DNA of 34,177 nt from a virus. The DNA lies in IMG/VR virus record IMGVR_UViG_3300030061_002087, positions 6,767 through 40,943 of that record, one strand, 5' to 3'. Positions within the stretch are counted from its first letter, which is position 1, and each line of letters opens with the position of its first letter. Positions 1-8,808 of this stretch are shown here, piece after piece. The notes beneath the pieces are model-generated. The model had not been told where the DNA came from. It did not search any database and saw only the letters and a list, made by a program, of their open reading frames with translations. The position numbers and the translations under genes are program-made.

Positions 1-582
1 AAAGGAGCATTACACGGCTTAACCAGGTTTAGTATGGAGGACGCTCCTGCGAACAGCTTCTTTTTAGAATACTTATCAAGACCACCTACAGCTGAGATAT
101 TCTTTGAAGATGTTCTAATGGCATTAGTATTTTATGGGATGCCTATACTTGCAGAGAATAATAAACCTCGTCTATTGTATTATTTAAGACGTAGAGGATA
201 CAGAGGGTTTAGTATGAATAGACCTGATAAAGTTTGGAATAAATTATCTGTAGCAGAAAAAGAAGTTGGCGGTATACCTAACTCCAGTGAAGATATAAAA
301 CAAGCACATGCAGCAGCAATTGAAATGTATATACAAGACCACGTAGGTATAAAACAAGATGGTAGTTTTGGTGATCTTTATTTTAACGAACTGCTAAATG
401 ATTGGGCAAAGTTTGATATAAACAAAAGAACAAAATTTGATGCGTCTATAAGTTCTGGTTTAGCTATAATGGCTAACAATAGACATTTATACGCGCCAAA
501 CGCAAAGGTTGAAAAACAACCACTAAATATAAGCATTTCCAAGTATAATAATACTGGAAGTAATTCACAAATAATTAAATAA
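1..582 (+). CDS. terL: Terminase large subunit, C-terminal part (partial)
   Basis: The reading frame is open from base 1 and the gene is cut by the window edge. The ATG at 34 is internal, since good terminase-like residues (KGALHGLTRF) precede it. About 193 residues of the C-terminal nuclease half remain. Family-like features are an EYLSRPP stretch, a FYGMPILAENN strand, and a conserved-looking RGYRGFSMNRPDK segment, as in TerL proteins of crAss-like and other Bacteroidota phages. The FDASISSGLAIMA segment (Asp codon at 439-441) resembles the last acidic motif of the RNase-H-like TerL nuclease. The ATPase domain with its Walker motifs must lie upstream. TerL cuts concatemeric DNA and drives it through the portal, whose gene starts 5 nt after this stop. 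The name rests on remembered family patterns plus its place directly before the portal. Confidence 0.82.
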   Translation, partial: KGALHGLTRFSMEDAPANSFFLEYLSRPPTAEIFFEDVLMALVFYGMPILAENNKPRLLYYLRRRGYRGFSMNRPDKVWNKLSVAEKEVGGIPNSSEDIKQAHAAAIEMYIQDHVGIKQDGSFGDLYFNELLNDWAKFDINKRTKFDASISSGLAIMANNRHLYAPNAKVEKQPLNISISKYNNTGSNSQIIK

Positions 583-587
583 TAAAT

Positions 588-3008
588 ATGGCAGAGTCTG
601 GCATTAAAAGTTATTTTCCAAGTCAAACCGTAAGCGATGCTGAAAAGTTGAGTTATGATTATGGTTTAAAAGTAGGTAAAGCTATAGAGCAAGAATGGTT
701 CAATAGTGATAGAGGTTCTAATAGATATAGAAAAAATAACAATGATTTTCATAATTTAAGATTGTACGCTAGGGGCGAGCAATCTATACAAAAATATAAG
801 GATGAGTTATCTATAAACGGTGATTTGTCCTATTTAAATTTAGATTGGAAGCCAGTTCCAATTATTTCTAAGTTTGTAGATATTGTTGTAAATGGTATAG
901 CAGAAAGAACTTATGATATAAAAGCTTATTCTCAAGATCCATATGGAGTTTCTAAAAGAACTGAGTATATGGAGTCTATATTAAAAGATATGAGACTTAA
1001 AGATTTTAATAATGCCGTTGGACAAGAATTACAATTAGACGTTAGACAGAGTAGAATAGAAGAACTTCCGCAAAGTAATGAGGAATTAGAACTTCACATG
1101 CAGTTATCTTACAAGCAGTCTATTGAAATAGCTGAAGAACAAGCATTAAATACTTTATTAGATGGTAATAAATATGAATTAATTAAAAAACAATTTTATT
1201 ATGATTTAACTGTTCTTGGGATTGGTGCGGTAAAAACTAGCTTTAATACTTCTGAAGGTGTAGTTGTAGATTATGTAGATCCTGCTAATTTAGTTTATTC
1301 TTACACTAATTCACCTTATTTTGATGATATATATTACGTTGGAGAAATAAAAACTATTCCAGTAAACGAATTAGCAAAACAATTTCCTCATTTAACAGAA
1401 AGTGACCTTGAAGATATAATGAAAAACAAATCTTATAACAGGTCTAACTATAACTCTAGGCACAGCGAAGACAAAGAAGATAACAATACTATTCAAGTTT
1501 TATATTTTAACTACAAAACTTACATGAATGAAGTTTACAAGGTTAAAGAAATGGCTACTGGTGCTGATAAAATTATACCTAAAGATGATTCATTTAATCC
1601 TCCAGAAAACATGGAAGGTGGTTATAGTAGAATGTTAAGATCTATAGAAGTACTTTACGATGGGGCTATGATTTTAGGTACTAATAAATTGCTTAAATGG
1701 GAAATGGCTAAAAACATGATGAGACCTAAAAGTGATTTTACTAAAGTTAAAATGAACTATGCTATTGTTGCACCTAGAATGTACGATGGTAGAATTGATT
1801 CATTAGTAAAACGTATAACTGGTTTTGCTGATATGATTCAGTTAACGCATTTAAAGTTACAACAAGTAATGGCTAGAATGGTGCCTGATGGTGTTTATTT
1901 AGATGCTGATGGTTTAGCTGAGGTTGATCTTGGTAATGGCACTAACTATAATCCACAAGAAGCCTTAAATATGTTTTTCCAAACTGGTTCTGTAATAGGA
2001 AGAAGTTTTACATCAGAAGGTGATATGAATCCAGGTAAAGTACCTATTCAAGAAATTACATCTGGTAGTGGCGGAAATAAAATGCAAGCTCTTATAGGTA
2101 ATTATAATTACTATTTGCAAATGATTAGAGATGTAACCGGTCTTAATGAAGCTAGAGATGGTAGTATGCCAGATAAAAACGCTTTAGTTGGTGTTCAAAA
2201 AATAGCCGCGGCTAATAGTAACACAGCAACTAGGCATATATTACAATCTGGATTATTTTTAACTGCTGAAATATGTGAATGTCTTTCTCTAAGAATATCC
2301 GATATTATAGAATACTCTCCAACAAAAGACGCTTTTATACAAGCAATAGGCGTGCATAACGCGGCGGTATTAGAAGAATTACAACATTTACATCTTTACG
2401 ATTTTGGTATATTTATAGAATTACAACCAGATGAAGAAGAAAAAATGATGTTAGAAAATAATATACAAATGGCGTTACAGCAACAAATAATAGAACTTGC
2501 TGATGCTATTGATATTAGAGAGATTAAAAATGTAAAACTAGCCAACCAACTTCTTAAAATACGTAGAAAAAAGAAATTAGATAGAGATCAAGCGTTGCAA
2601 CAACAAAACATGCAGCAACAAGCTCAATTAAATCAACAGTCAGCTCAAGCTGCGGCACAATCAGAAGTTCAAAAAAATCAAGCATTGACACAAAGCCAAG
2701 CACAATTAGAACAAATCAAATCTGATTTAGAGTCAAAAAGGATGATGCAAGAAGTTGAAATGAAAAAAGAACTTATGGGGTTAGAATTTCAATATAACAT
2801 GCAATTAAAAGGTATTGAGGTTAATGGGCAAAAAACAAAAGAAAAAGAAAAAGAAGATAGAAAGGACGAGAGAACTAGAATACAAGCTTCTCAACAAAGC
2901 GAACTTATAGATCAAAGAAATAGTGGAAAACCACCTAAAAACTTTGAATCTGCTGGTAACGATATACTAGGCGGTGGATTTGATTTAGGAACGTTTGACC
3001 CTAAGTAA
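588..3008 (+). CDS. Portal protein
   Basis: This 806-residue protein lies between the terminase and the scaffold/capsid genes, where portals lie. The N-terminal 100 residues (NLRLYARGEQ; LDWKPVPIISKFVDIVVNGI) match the opening of large portal proteins of Bacteroidota and crAss-like phages, which form the dodecameric DNA channel at one capsid vertex. A central region (about residues 180-600) has the alternating helix/strand character of a portal core, including a segment near residue 500 (SGSGGNKMQALIGNYNYYLQ). Residues about 664-775 form a Gln/Ala-rich and then highly charged stretch predicted to be a long coiled coil, possibly an extended barrel or crown. The tail end is Gly-rich (GGGFDLGTFDPK). 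The start ATG follows an A/T-rich leader without a Shine-Dalgarno. The role is fairly secure from size and position; the fold was not computed. Confidence 0.82.
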   Translation: MAESGIKSYFPSQTVSDAEKLSYDYGLKVGKAIEQEWFNSDRGSNRYRKNNNDFHNLRLYARGEQSIQKYKDELSINGDLSYLNLDWKPVPIISKFVDIVVNGIAERTYDIKAYSQDPYGVSKRTEYMESILKDMRLKDFNNAVGQELQLDVRQSRIEELPQSNEELELHMQLSYKQSIEIAEEQALNTLLDGNKYELIKKQFYYDLTVLGIGAVKTSFNTSEGVVVDYVDPANLVYSYTNSPYFDDIYYVGEIKTIPVNELAKQFPHLTESDLEDIMKNKSYNRSNYNSRHSEDKEDNNTIQVLYFNYKTYMNEVYKVKEMATGADKIIPKDDSFNPPENMEGGYSRMLRSIEVLYDGAMILGTNKLLKWEMAKNMMRPKSDFTKVKMNYAIVAPRMYDGRIDSLVKRITGFADMIQLTHLKLQQVMARMVPDGVYLDADGLAEVDLGNGTNYNPQEALNMFFQTGSVIGRSFTSEGDMNPGKVPIQEITSGSGGNKMQALIGNYNYYLQMIRDVTGLNEARDGSMPDKNALVGVQKIAAANSNTATRHILQSGLFLTAEICECLSLRISDIIEYSPTKDAFIQAIGVHNAAVLEELQHLHLYDFGIFIELQPDEEEKMMLENNIQMALQQQIIELADAIDIREIKNVKLANQLLKIRRKKKLDRDQALQQQNMQQQAQLNQQSAQAAAQSEVQKNQALTQSQAQLEQIKSDLESKRMMQEVEMKKELMGLEFQYNMQLKGIEVNGQKTKEKEKEDRKDERTRIQASQQSELIDQRNSGKPPKNFESAGNDILGGGFDLGTFDPK

Positions 3009-3009
3009 A

Positions 3010-3039
3010 TTTTATTAATTATTATTATATTATATTATG
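3010..3039 (+). promoter_or_regulatory. AT-only leader before the scaffold gene
   Basis: The spacer before the 3037 ATG consists only of A and T after the portal stop. It starts with TTTATTAATT and ends with TATATTATATTATG. A near-identical leader precedes the gene at 5764. It could be a promoter -10-like region or a translation-enhancing leader; the sequence alone does not decide. Confidence 0.35.
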
Positions 3040-4245
3040 GAAGAAAAAAATGAAAACGTAGTTGAAGAGACTACACAAAAAAACCAACAAGATCCAGGTG
3101 ATGAAAACGTGGTAAAAGTTGATAAAAGTAAACTTGATTCTGCAAATGACGACAACGTTATTAAAGTAGATTTAAGTAAACCACCAAAACCAGTAGAAGA
3201 AAATGAAACTAAGGAAAATAACGCTGACGACAGCGGAGTGGCTGCAGAGTCTAAAGATGCCGAGTCCACAGAAAAACAAGAAGAAGTACAACCGGAAGCA
3301 GAAGCACAAGAAACTCCAGTATTAGAAGAAATTACTGAAGATTCTACTGAAGAAGAAATTGCTGAAGTAGAAGAACAAATTGAAGAAGCTGTGGCTGAAG
3401 CTGAAGCCACTGGAAAACCAATACCAGAAAATGTTCAAAAGTTGATAGACTTTATGGATGATACTGGTGGTGATTTAAGTGACTATGTTAAGCTTAATCA
3501 AGATTATTCAAAGTTAGATGATCAAAATCTATTATATGAATATTACAAGCAAACAAAGCCTCATTTAAACAATGAAGAAATTAACTTCCTTATGGAAGAT
3601 CAATTCTCTTACGACGAAGACGAAGATGACGATAGAGATATAAGAAGAAAAAAATTAGCGTTAAAAGAGCAAGTTGCCAACGCTAAAAGCCACTTAGACG
3701 GGCAAAAGTCTAGATACTATGAAGAAATCAAAGCTGGAAGCAAACTTACTAGTGAGCAACAAAAAGCAATTGATTTCTTTAATAGGTACAACAAGGAGTC
3801 AGAAGCAAATAAAAAAACAGTTAAAACAAACTCTGATATTTTTACACAAAAAACTAATCAAGTTTTTAACGACAAGTTCAAAGGTTTTGAATACAACGTC
3901 GGTGATAAAAAATACAGGTTTAATGTAAACAATGCTGAAGAGGTTAAAAACACTCAGAGCGATATAAGTAATTTTACCAAAAAGTTTTTGGATAAAAACT
4001 CTGCTTTAACAGACGCTAAGGGTTATCATAAGTCTCTATACACAGCAATGAATGCGGATGCTGTTGCAAAACACTTTTATGAACAAGGAAAAGCTGATGC
4101 TATGAAAAATAGTATTGCTAAAGCTAAAAACGTAGATATGAATCCAAGACAAAATCATGGAACTATAGATGCTGGAGGTATAAAAGTAAGAGTGTTAGGC
4201 AATGATGCAAATGACTTTAAGTTTAAAATTAAAAACAATAAATAA
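3037..4245 (+). CDS. Probable capsid scaffolding protein
   Basis: This 402-residue protein sits directly between portal and major capsid genes, the usual scaffold position. Residues 1-135 are very acidic and low in complexity, rich in Glu, Lys, Val and Pro, and include a short internal repeat of NV(V/I)KVDxSK near residues 24-50. The middle is charged and largely helical, with an acidic DEDEDDDRD patch near residue 195 followed by RRKKLALKEQ. The C-terminal third contains a helix (HFYEQGKADAMKNSIAKAKN) and a Lys-rich end (FKFKIKNNK). Acidic helical bodies with a basic C-terminal capsid-binding tail are typical of scaffolds. No protease domain is visible, and a decoration or inhibitor role cannot be excluded. 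The function is inferred from composition and position. Confidence 0.6.
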   Translation: MEEKNENVVEETTQKNQQDPGDENVVKVDKSKLDSANDDNVIKVDLSKPPKPVEENETKENNADDSGVAAESKDAESTEKQEEVQPEAEAQETPVLEEITEDSTEEEIAEVEEQIEEAVAEAEATGKPIPENVQKLIDFMDDTGGDLSDYVKLNQDYSKLDDQNLLYEYYKQTKPHLNNEEINFLMEDQFSYDEDEDDDRDIRRKKLALKEQVANAKSHLDGQKSRYYEEIKAGSKLTSEQQKAIDFFNRYNKESEANKKTVKTNSDIFTQKTNQVFNDKFKGFEYNVGDKKYRFNVNNAEEVKNTQSDISNFTKKFLDKNSALTDAKGYHKSLYTAMNADAVAKHFYEQGKADAMKNSIAKAKNVDMNPRQNHGTIDAGGIKVRVLGNDANDFKFKIKNNK

Positions 4246-4265
4246 CAATTTAAAATTTAAAAAAA

Positions 4266-5690
4266 ATGGCAATTACTGCAAGAACGTCGTTTCAAGCTGC
4301 TCCAGTGCAGCAAATAACGTCGGATAATTATTTAGACATCCAAACTAATGGATGGGCACAGCAATACCTTCCAGACTTAATGGAAAAAGAAGCTGAGGTT
4401 TACGGAAAACGTACAATTTCAGGATTTTTAGGACAAGTAGGGGCGGAAGAAGCTATGTCAGCTGATCAAGTTATTTGGTCAGAACAAGGTAGGTTACACT
4501 TATCTTATAGAGCGGACTGTTTAGACGCTTCAGCTAGTACGATTAACATTACTCACGATATTGATGGTGTAGCTTTAACAACTACTCATGGTATTAGAGT
4601 TGGTGATCAAGTTTTAATCGCTGGTGGTGGTCAAACTGTTACTGCTTTAGTAACTGTTGCTGCTGCTGGTAACCAGACTATTACTGCTTTACCTTATGGC
4701 GCTGCTCACTTAAGTGACATGAACTTTGCTGATAGTGACAACGATTTAAGAGTTTTAGTATTTGGTTCTGAAAATTCAAAAGGAACTGAGTATTCTGGCG
4801 CTAGATCTGTTAAACCTTCTTTCACTACGTTTACTAACAAGCCAATTATTCTTAAAGATCAATACGAAGTTTCAGGTTCTGACGCTTCTCAAGTTGGTTG
4901 GGTTGAAGTTACTGGTGAAGATGGACAAGCAGGTTACATGTGGTACTTAAAAGCTGAAGGTGAAACTAGATCAAGATTTACTGATTACTTAGAAATGAGT
5001 ATGATTGAATCTGAAAAAGCTGCTGATGCTTCTACTATTTTAGGTGGTGCAAACGGGTTAGTTGGTACACAAGGTTTATTTGCTGCTATCAAAGATAGAG
5101 GTCACCAAACTTCTGGTGTTACTGGTGTTAACGCTGCTACTGATTTAGCTGAGTTTGACGCTATCTTAGCTGAGTTTGATAAAAATGGTGCTATTGAAGA
5201 AAACATGATGTTTGTTAATAGAGCAACTGCTTTAGCTTTAGATGACATGTTAGCTTCAATGAATTCTTACGGAGCTGGTGGTACTTCTTACGGAGTATTT
5301 GACAACTCTGAAGATATGGCTTTAAATTTAGGTTTCTCTGGTTTCAGAAGAGGTTCTTATGACTTCTACAAGTCTGATTGGAAATACTTAAATGACTTAG
5401 CTACAAGAGGTGGTATCAATGCTAACGCAACTGCTGGTGAAGATATTAGAGGGGTTATAATACCAGCTGGTACTTCTTCTGTATATGATGAGTCTTTAGG
5501 TAAAAACCTTACTCGTCCTTTCTTACACGTTCGTTATAGAGCTTCTCAGTTAGAAAGCAGAAAAATGAAAACTTGGATCACAGGATCAGTTGGAGCTGTT
5601 ACATCTACTTTAGATGCAATGACAGTTAACTTCTTATCTGAAAGATGTTTAGTTACTCAAGGTGCTAACAACTTTATGTTGATGAACTAA
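4266..5690 (+). CDS. Major capsid protein (HK97-type, inferred)
   Basis: This 474-residue protein follows the scaffold gene by 20 nt and precedes the only clear terminator, which fits a very abundant product. The N-terminus (SDNYLDIQTNGWAQQYLPDL) is followed by a long charged helix-like segment (EKEAEVYGKRTISGFLG), as in the N-arm and E-loop of large-phage capsid proteins. Residues about 85-150 are rich in Thr, Val, Ala and Gly and look like an inserted beta domain. The C-terminal half resembles an axial and peripheral domain, ending SERCLVTQGANNFMLMN. Codon use differs from its neighbours: many TTC, AAC, TAC, GCT and GGT codons, as expected of a highly expressed gene. The HK97 fold is known for such families and is not demonstrated here. 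Confidence 0.78.
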   Translation: MAITARTSFQAAPVQQITSDNYLDIQTNGWAQQYLPDLMEKEAEVYGKRTISGFLGQVGAEEAMSADQVIWSEQGRLHLSYRADCLDASASTINITHDIDGVALTTTHGIRVGDQVLIAGGGQTVTALVTVAAAGNQTITALPYGAAHLSDMNFADSDNDLRVLVFGSENSKGTEYSGARSVKPSFTTFTNKPIILKDQYEVSGSDASQVGWVEVTGEDGQAGYMWYLKAEGETRSRFTDYLEMSMIESEKAADASTILGGANGLVGTQGLFAAIKDRGHQTSGVTGVNAATDLAEFDAILAEFDKNGAIEENMMFVNRATALALDDMLASMNSYGAGGTSYGVFDNSEDMALNLGFSGFRRGSYDFYKSDWKYLNDLATRGGINANATAGEDIRGVIIPAGTSSVYDESLGKNLTRPFLHVRYRASQLESRKMKTWITGSVGAVTSTLDAMTVNFLSERCLVTQGANNFMLMN

Positions 5691-5703
5691 GCACAATTAT
5701 TTT

Positions 5704-5740
5704 AAAGAGTCGGGGCTTCGGCCTCGACCCTTTATTTTTA
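5704..5740 (+). terminator. Intrinsic terminator after the capsid gene
   Basis: The left arm 5704-5716 and right arm 5721-5733 pair over 13 positions with one G-T wobble and one A-C mismatch, closed by a TTCG tetraloop at 5717-5720. The T-rich stretch TTTATTTTTA follows at once. It lies 13 nt after the major capsid stop codon. It is the strongest hairpin-plus-T-tract noticed in the window, and it probably stops or attenuates transcription after the most strongly expressed gene. Confidence 0.88.
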
Positions 5741-5766
5741 TTAATTTTATTATATATTATATTATG
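5737..5766 (+). promoter_or_regulatory. AT-only leader after the terminator
   Basis: Between the terminator and the 5764 ATG lies an A/T-only leader that shares TTTATTAATT at its left end and TATATTATATTATG at its right end with the leader at 3010-3039. Sitting just after a terminator, it is a reasonable place for a promoter that restarts transcription of the connector genes. It could equally be a translation leader. Confidence 0.35.
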
Positions 5767-6729
5767 GCAAAAAAACAAGAAACAAAAAAAGAGGTAGAAG
5801 TACCTGTTGTTGAAACACCAGTTGTTGAAACACCAAAACCTAAAAAAGTTGAACCTAAACAACCTAAATGGGAAATAAAAGATAGAACTTACATTTTAAA
5901 AAATGGCCAAACACCTTTAAGTAAATCTATTAGAGCTGCTGGTATTTATTATTTTGATGAAGAGTTAGGCTATGAAAGAGAGTTAAAATACACGTCTAAC
6001 CAAAGAACTGTTTTTGTAGAAGAAATGAAAGGTGATCAAAGATTAGATCATATTATTTTTAGAAAAGGAGTTTTAGTAGTTCCTAAAAATAAAGTAACTT
6101 TACAAAAATTATTATCACTTTATCACCCGCATAGAGATAAAATTTTCTATGAATTAAAACCAGAAGTTAATGCTGCTAACGAAATTGATTGGTTAGAACT
6201 AGAAATAGAAGCGTTAAACGCTGCTCAAAACCTAGACATAGATATGGCTGAGGCGGTTATGCGTGTTGAGATTGGTTCTAAGGTATCAAACATGAGTTCT
6301 AAGGAACTTAGAAGAGATTTATTACTGCATGCTAAGAGAAACCCAGAGTTGTTCTTAGAATTAGTAAATGATGAAAATGTTGTTCTTAGAAACTTTGGTA
6401 TTAGAGCAACTGAAATGGGTATATTAAAACTATCTGCAGATCAAAGAACTTTTTCGTGGGGTTCTAATGATAGAAAATTAATGAATGTTCCATTTGATGA
6501 ACATCCTTATTCAGCTTTAGCCGCTTGGTTTAAAACAGATGAAGGAATGGAGATATACTCTAATATGGAAAAGAAAAAATCAAAAGGATTAGGCGACTCA
6601 ATAGAAAAAATTACAAAAGCAACTGGAATAAAAAAAGTTGTTGATACTGTTGCTAAAGCAACTGGTAAAGATTGCGGGTGCGGTAAAAGAAAAGACACTC
6701 TAAATAGATTATTCCCGTATAATAATTAA
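5764..6729 (+). CDS. Conserved head/connector protein with C-terminal CxC motif
   Basis: This is a 321-residue virion-region protein of unassigned function between capsid and connector genes. Residues 1-35 are a Lys/Glu/Pro/Val linker with a tandem PVVET repeat. Residues 38-125 are strand-rich, with aromatic and charged segments (KWEIKDRTYIL; IYYFDEELGYEREL). Residues about 140-250 are helical. The C-terminus has two KATG elements in an amphipathic stretch (EKITKATGIKKV, then TVAKATGKD), followed by CGCGKRKDTLNRLFPYNN. The DCGC...KR...LN.LFPY ending is one I recall from other Bacteroidota phage head-region proteins and may bind a metal or anchor to a partner. It could be a minor head, head-closure or auxiliary capsid protein. 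The spacing of 8 nt to the next gene suggests one operon. Confidence 0.55.
   Translation: MAKKQETKKEVEVPVVETPVVETPKPKKVEPKQPKWEIKDRTYILKNGQTPLSKSIRAAGIYYFDEELGYERELKYTSNQRTVFVEEMKGDQRLDHIIFRKGVLVVPKNKVTLQKLLSLYHPHRDKIFYELKPEVNAANEIDWLELEIEALNAAQNLDIDMAEAVMRVEIGSKVSNMSSKELRRDLLLHAKRNPELFLELVNDENVVLRNFGIRATEMGILKLSADQRTFSWGSNDRKLMNVPFDEHPYSALAAWFKTDEGMEIYSNMEKKKSKGLGDSIEKITKATGIKKVVDTVAKATGKDCGCGKRKDTLNRLFPYNN
5806..5835 (+). repeat. Perfect 15-bp tandem duplication in a linker
   Basis: GTTGTTGAAACACCA occurs twice back to back at 5806-5820 and 5821-5835, encoding VVETP VVETP in the Pro/Lys/Glu-rich N-terminal linker of the 321-residue head protein. The exact nucleotide identity points to a recent slippage or duplication. 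It keeps the frame and would only lengthen a flexible linker. Confidence 0.85.
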
Positions 6730-6737
6730 AAAAAATT

Positions 6738-7460
6738 ATGATAAATATAGACAACGTATATCAAAGAGTATTGGCGCTAGCTAACAAAGAGCAAAGAGGG
6801 TATATAACTCCACAAGAGTTTAATTTGTTTGCCAACCAAGCTCAGAAAGAAATATTTGAACAGTATTTTTACGATGTTAATCAGTTTAGAAGAATTCCTG
6901 GTAATGACACGTTTTATTCAGATGTAGATGATATGTTGGAGGAAAAGTTACAAATATTTGAAAATGTTGATGGCTCTGCAGCAATACAACTTTATACCAA
7001 CGCTGGTGGTGGTGGTTTAAATAAACAATTACCTGATTATATTTATAGAGTTCATAGAGTAGAACTTAACAATATTGATTGCGAAATAATGAACACTAAA
7101 GATTTTAACGATGTTAGACTTGGTGGTCCTTTAACAAGACCATCCGCAAACAGACCTGTGGTTAACATAAGAAGTAACGTAATGAGATGTGTAGCAGATA
7201 ATAATGCTTTTGTTACACCAACTGGATTATTTTATTTTAGAGAACCAGCAACTGTTTCTTGGGGTTATTTCGTTGTTAATAGTAAAGCTCTTTATGATAG
7301 CAATAGTTTATCAACAGTTCATTTTGAGTTACACGCCTCGGAAGAAACAGAGTTGATTTATAAAATATTAAAATTTGCAGGAATATCTATGAAAAGAGAT
7401 GATATTATGAAAGCTGGACAAGGATTAGAAAATTTACAAATTTCACAAGAAAAACAATAA
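6738..7460 (+). CDS. Head-tail connector / adaptor protein
   Basis: This 240-residue protein opens INIDNVYQRVLALANKEQRG followed by YITPQEFNLFANQAQKEIFE. That opening is very characteristic of a structural protein found in many marine phages between the capsid and tail genes; I recognise it as a family but have no accepted symbol for it. The N-terminal helices resemble adaptor (gp4/gp11-like) proteins that sit below the portal. The middle contains a short variable region (GGGGLNKQ) and a PDYIYRVHRVE strand. The C-terminus (ASEETELIYKILKFAGISMKRDDI) is helical, as in adaptor C-termini that dock on the portal. It is followed 4 nt later by a second connector candidate. The role is inferred from position and remembered family pattern. 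Confidence 0.65.
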   Translation: MINIDNVYQRVLALANKEQRGYITPQEFNLFANQAQKEIFEQYFYDVNQFRRIPGNDTFYSDVDDMLEEKLQIFENVDGSAAIQLYTNAGGGGLNKQLPDYIYRVHRVELNNIDCEIMNTKDFNDVRLGGPLTRPSANRPVVNIRSNVMRCVADNNAFVTPTGLFYFREPATVSWGYFVVNSKALYDSNSLSTVHFELHASEETELIYKILKFAGISMKRDDIMKAGQGLENLQISQEKQ

Positions 7461-7464
7461 ATAA

Positions 7465-8805
7465 ATGGGATTATTAAACATAACGCAACAAGGTTATTAC
7501 GACGAAAATAATTATGGTAATTATGAATTCGTGTCATTGCATGATATTATAAGTCAATTTATGTTTGTATACGTTGGTGAAGATAAAATTATACCAAAAG
7601 CTAGAAGAACAGATGTAGCTTTTCACGCTCAAAGAGCTTTAGCTGAATTATCTTTTGATACTTTTAAATCTTGTAAATCACAAGAGATTACAGTACCAGC
7701 GTCATTACAAATGATATTACCACAAGATTATGTTAATTATACTAAAGTTAGTTGGGTAGATTCTGCTGGTATAAAACATATTATATATCCAACAGATAAA
7801 ACATCAAATCCATCTTTAAATCCATTGCAAGATACTGATGGTGTTTTTACTTTACAAGCTGTTGGAACTATGACACAGGGAGTAGATACTTCAATTGTTT
7901 TAGATGCGGAGTATAAAAATATTCTAGTAGGTATGAGGGTTTTAAGTCCAAATATACCTGATGGAAGTGTTGTTTATTCTACGACAAATAGTGGGGGCGT
8001 TACAACTATAAAAATAGCACCTTCAACAATAGGACCTTTTACAGCAATTATAGATTATACTGGTACACAAACTTTTGTGTTTAAAAATTCAGATGGATCT
8101 TTAATTTTGCCAGAAAAATCTAGTCATATATTAAAAAATATTACCTATGTTTTAAACGAGGACAAGCTAACACAATCACCTAACACAGATGTTTCAAGTA
8201 TAGAGGTTGGAATGCTAGTTTCAAACAAAGGGTTTCCAGTAGGCACAACTGTTATTGATGTCAATGGCGCTGTAATAACAACTTCAAACCCATCAGGCAA
8301 CTTGTTCAATCCAGTTGATAACACAGAGTTCACTTTTATTTCGCCAGATGCAGATACAGACACTTGGTCTAATTATAAATCATCAACACCATCAGAAAAT
8401 CAAGACAACTATCAAGACGATACTTACTGGCCAATGGAAGGTCAAAGATACGGATTAGATCCGCAACATGCTCAAACTAACGGTTCTTTTTATATAGATT
8501 GTAATTCTGGTAAAATACATTTTAGCTCTAATATTTCAGGAAAAACTGTGATATTAGATTATATAAGTGATAGTCTTGGAACTGATGATGAAATGCAAGT
8601 TCATAAATTTGCTGAAGAGGCAATGTACAAATGGATTGCTCACGCTATTTTATCTGGCAAGGCAAACATTCCAGAATATCAAGTAAATAGATTTAAAAAA
8701 GAAAGATTTGCTGCTATAAGAACAGCTAAATTAAGATTATCTAACATTAAATTAGAAGAATTAACTCAAATACTTAGAGGTAAATCTAAGCAAATAAAAC
8801 ACTAG
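7465..8805 (+). CDS. Second connector / tail-ring protein with inserted beta modules
   Basis: This 446-residue protein lies between the adaptor and the tail nozzle genes. The N-terminal 115 residues are helical and then strand-rich (FHAQRALAELSFDTFKS; LPQDYVNYTKVSWVD). The C-terminal 80 residues are helical (VHKFAEEAMYKWIAHAIL; RFKKERFAAIRTAKLRLS). Together they look like one connector or ring domain interrupted by an insertion at about residues 130-300. The insertion holds two copies of a beta module with the motifs ILVGMRVL (near residue 153) and IEVGMLVS (near residue 246), each followed by a (I/F)PxG(S/T)xV turn. The same motif type recurs in other virion proteins here. Plausible roles are a gp11-like tail ring or a stopper protein. 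The family is recognised; the exact role is not. Confidence 0.6.
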   Translation: MGLLNITQQGYYDENNYGNYEFVSLHDIISQFMFVYVGEDKIIPKARRTDVAFHAQRALAELSFDTFKSCKSQEITVPASLQMILPQDYVNYTKVSWVDSAGIKHIIYPTDKTSNPSLNPLQDTDGVFTLQAVGTMTQGVDTSIVLDAEYKNILVGMRVLSPNIPDGSVVYSTTNSGGVTTIKIAPSTIGPFTAIIDYTGTQTFVFKNSDGSLILPEKSSHILKNITYVLNEDKLTQSPNTDVSSIEVGMLVSNKGFPVGTTVIDVNGAVITTSNPSGNLFNPVDNTEFTFISPDADTDTWSNYKSSTPSENQDNYQDDTYWPMEGQRYGLDPQHAQTNGSFYIDCNSGKIHFSSNISGKTVILDYISDSLGTDDEMQVHKFAEEAMYKWIAHAILSGKANIPEYQVNRFKKERFAAIRTAKLRLSNIKLEELTQILRGKSKQIKH

Positions 8806-8808
8806 TAT

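Noticed and set aside
3030-3410. Ser-rich reverse-strand open frame of 126 residues opposite the scaffold gene.
   Set aside because: It is the antisense of Glu-rich codons (GAA read as TTC, GAT as ATC), with no start context or separate composition.
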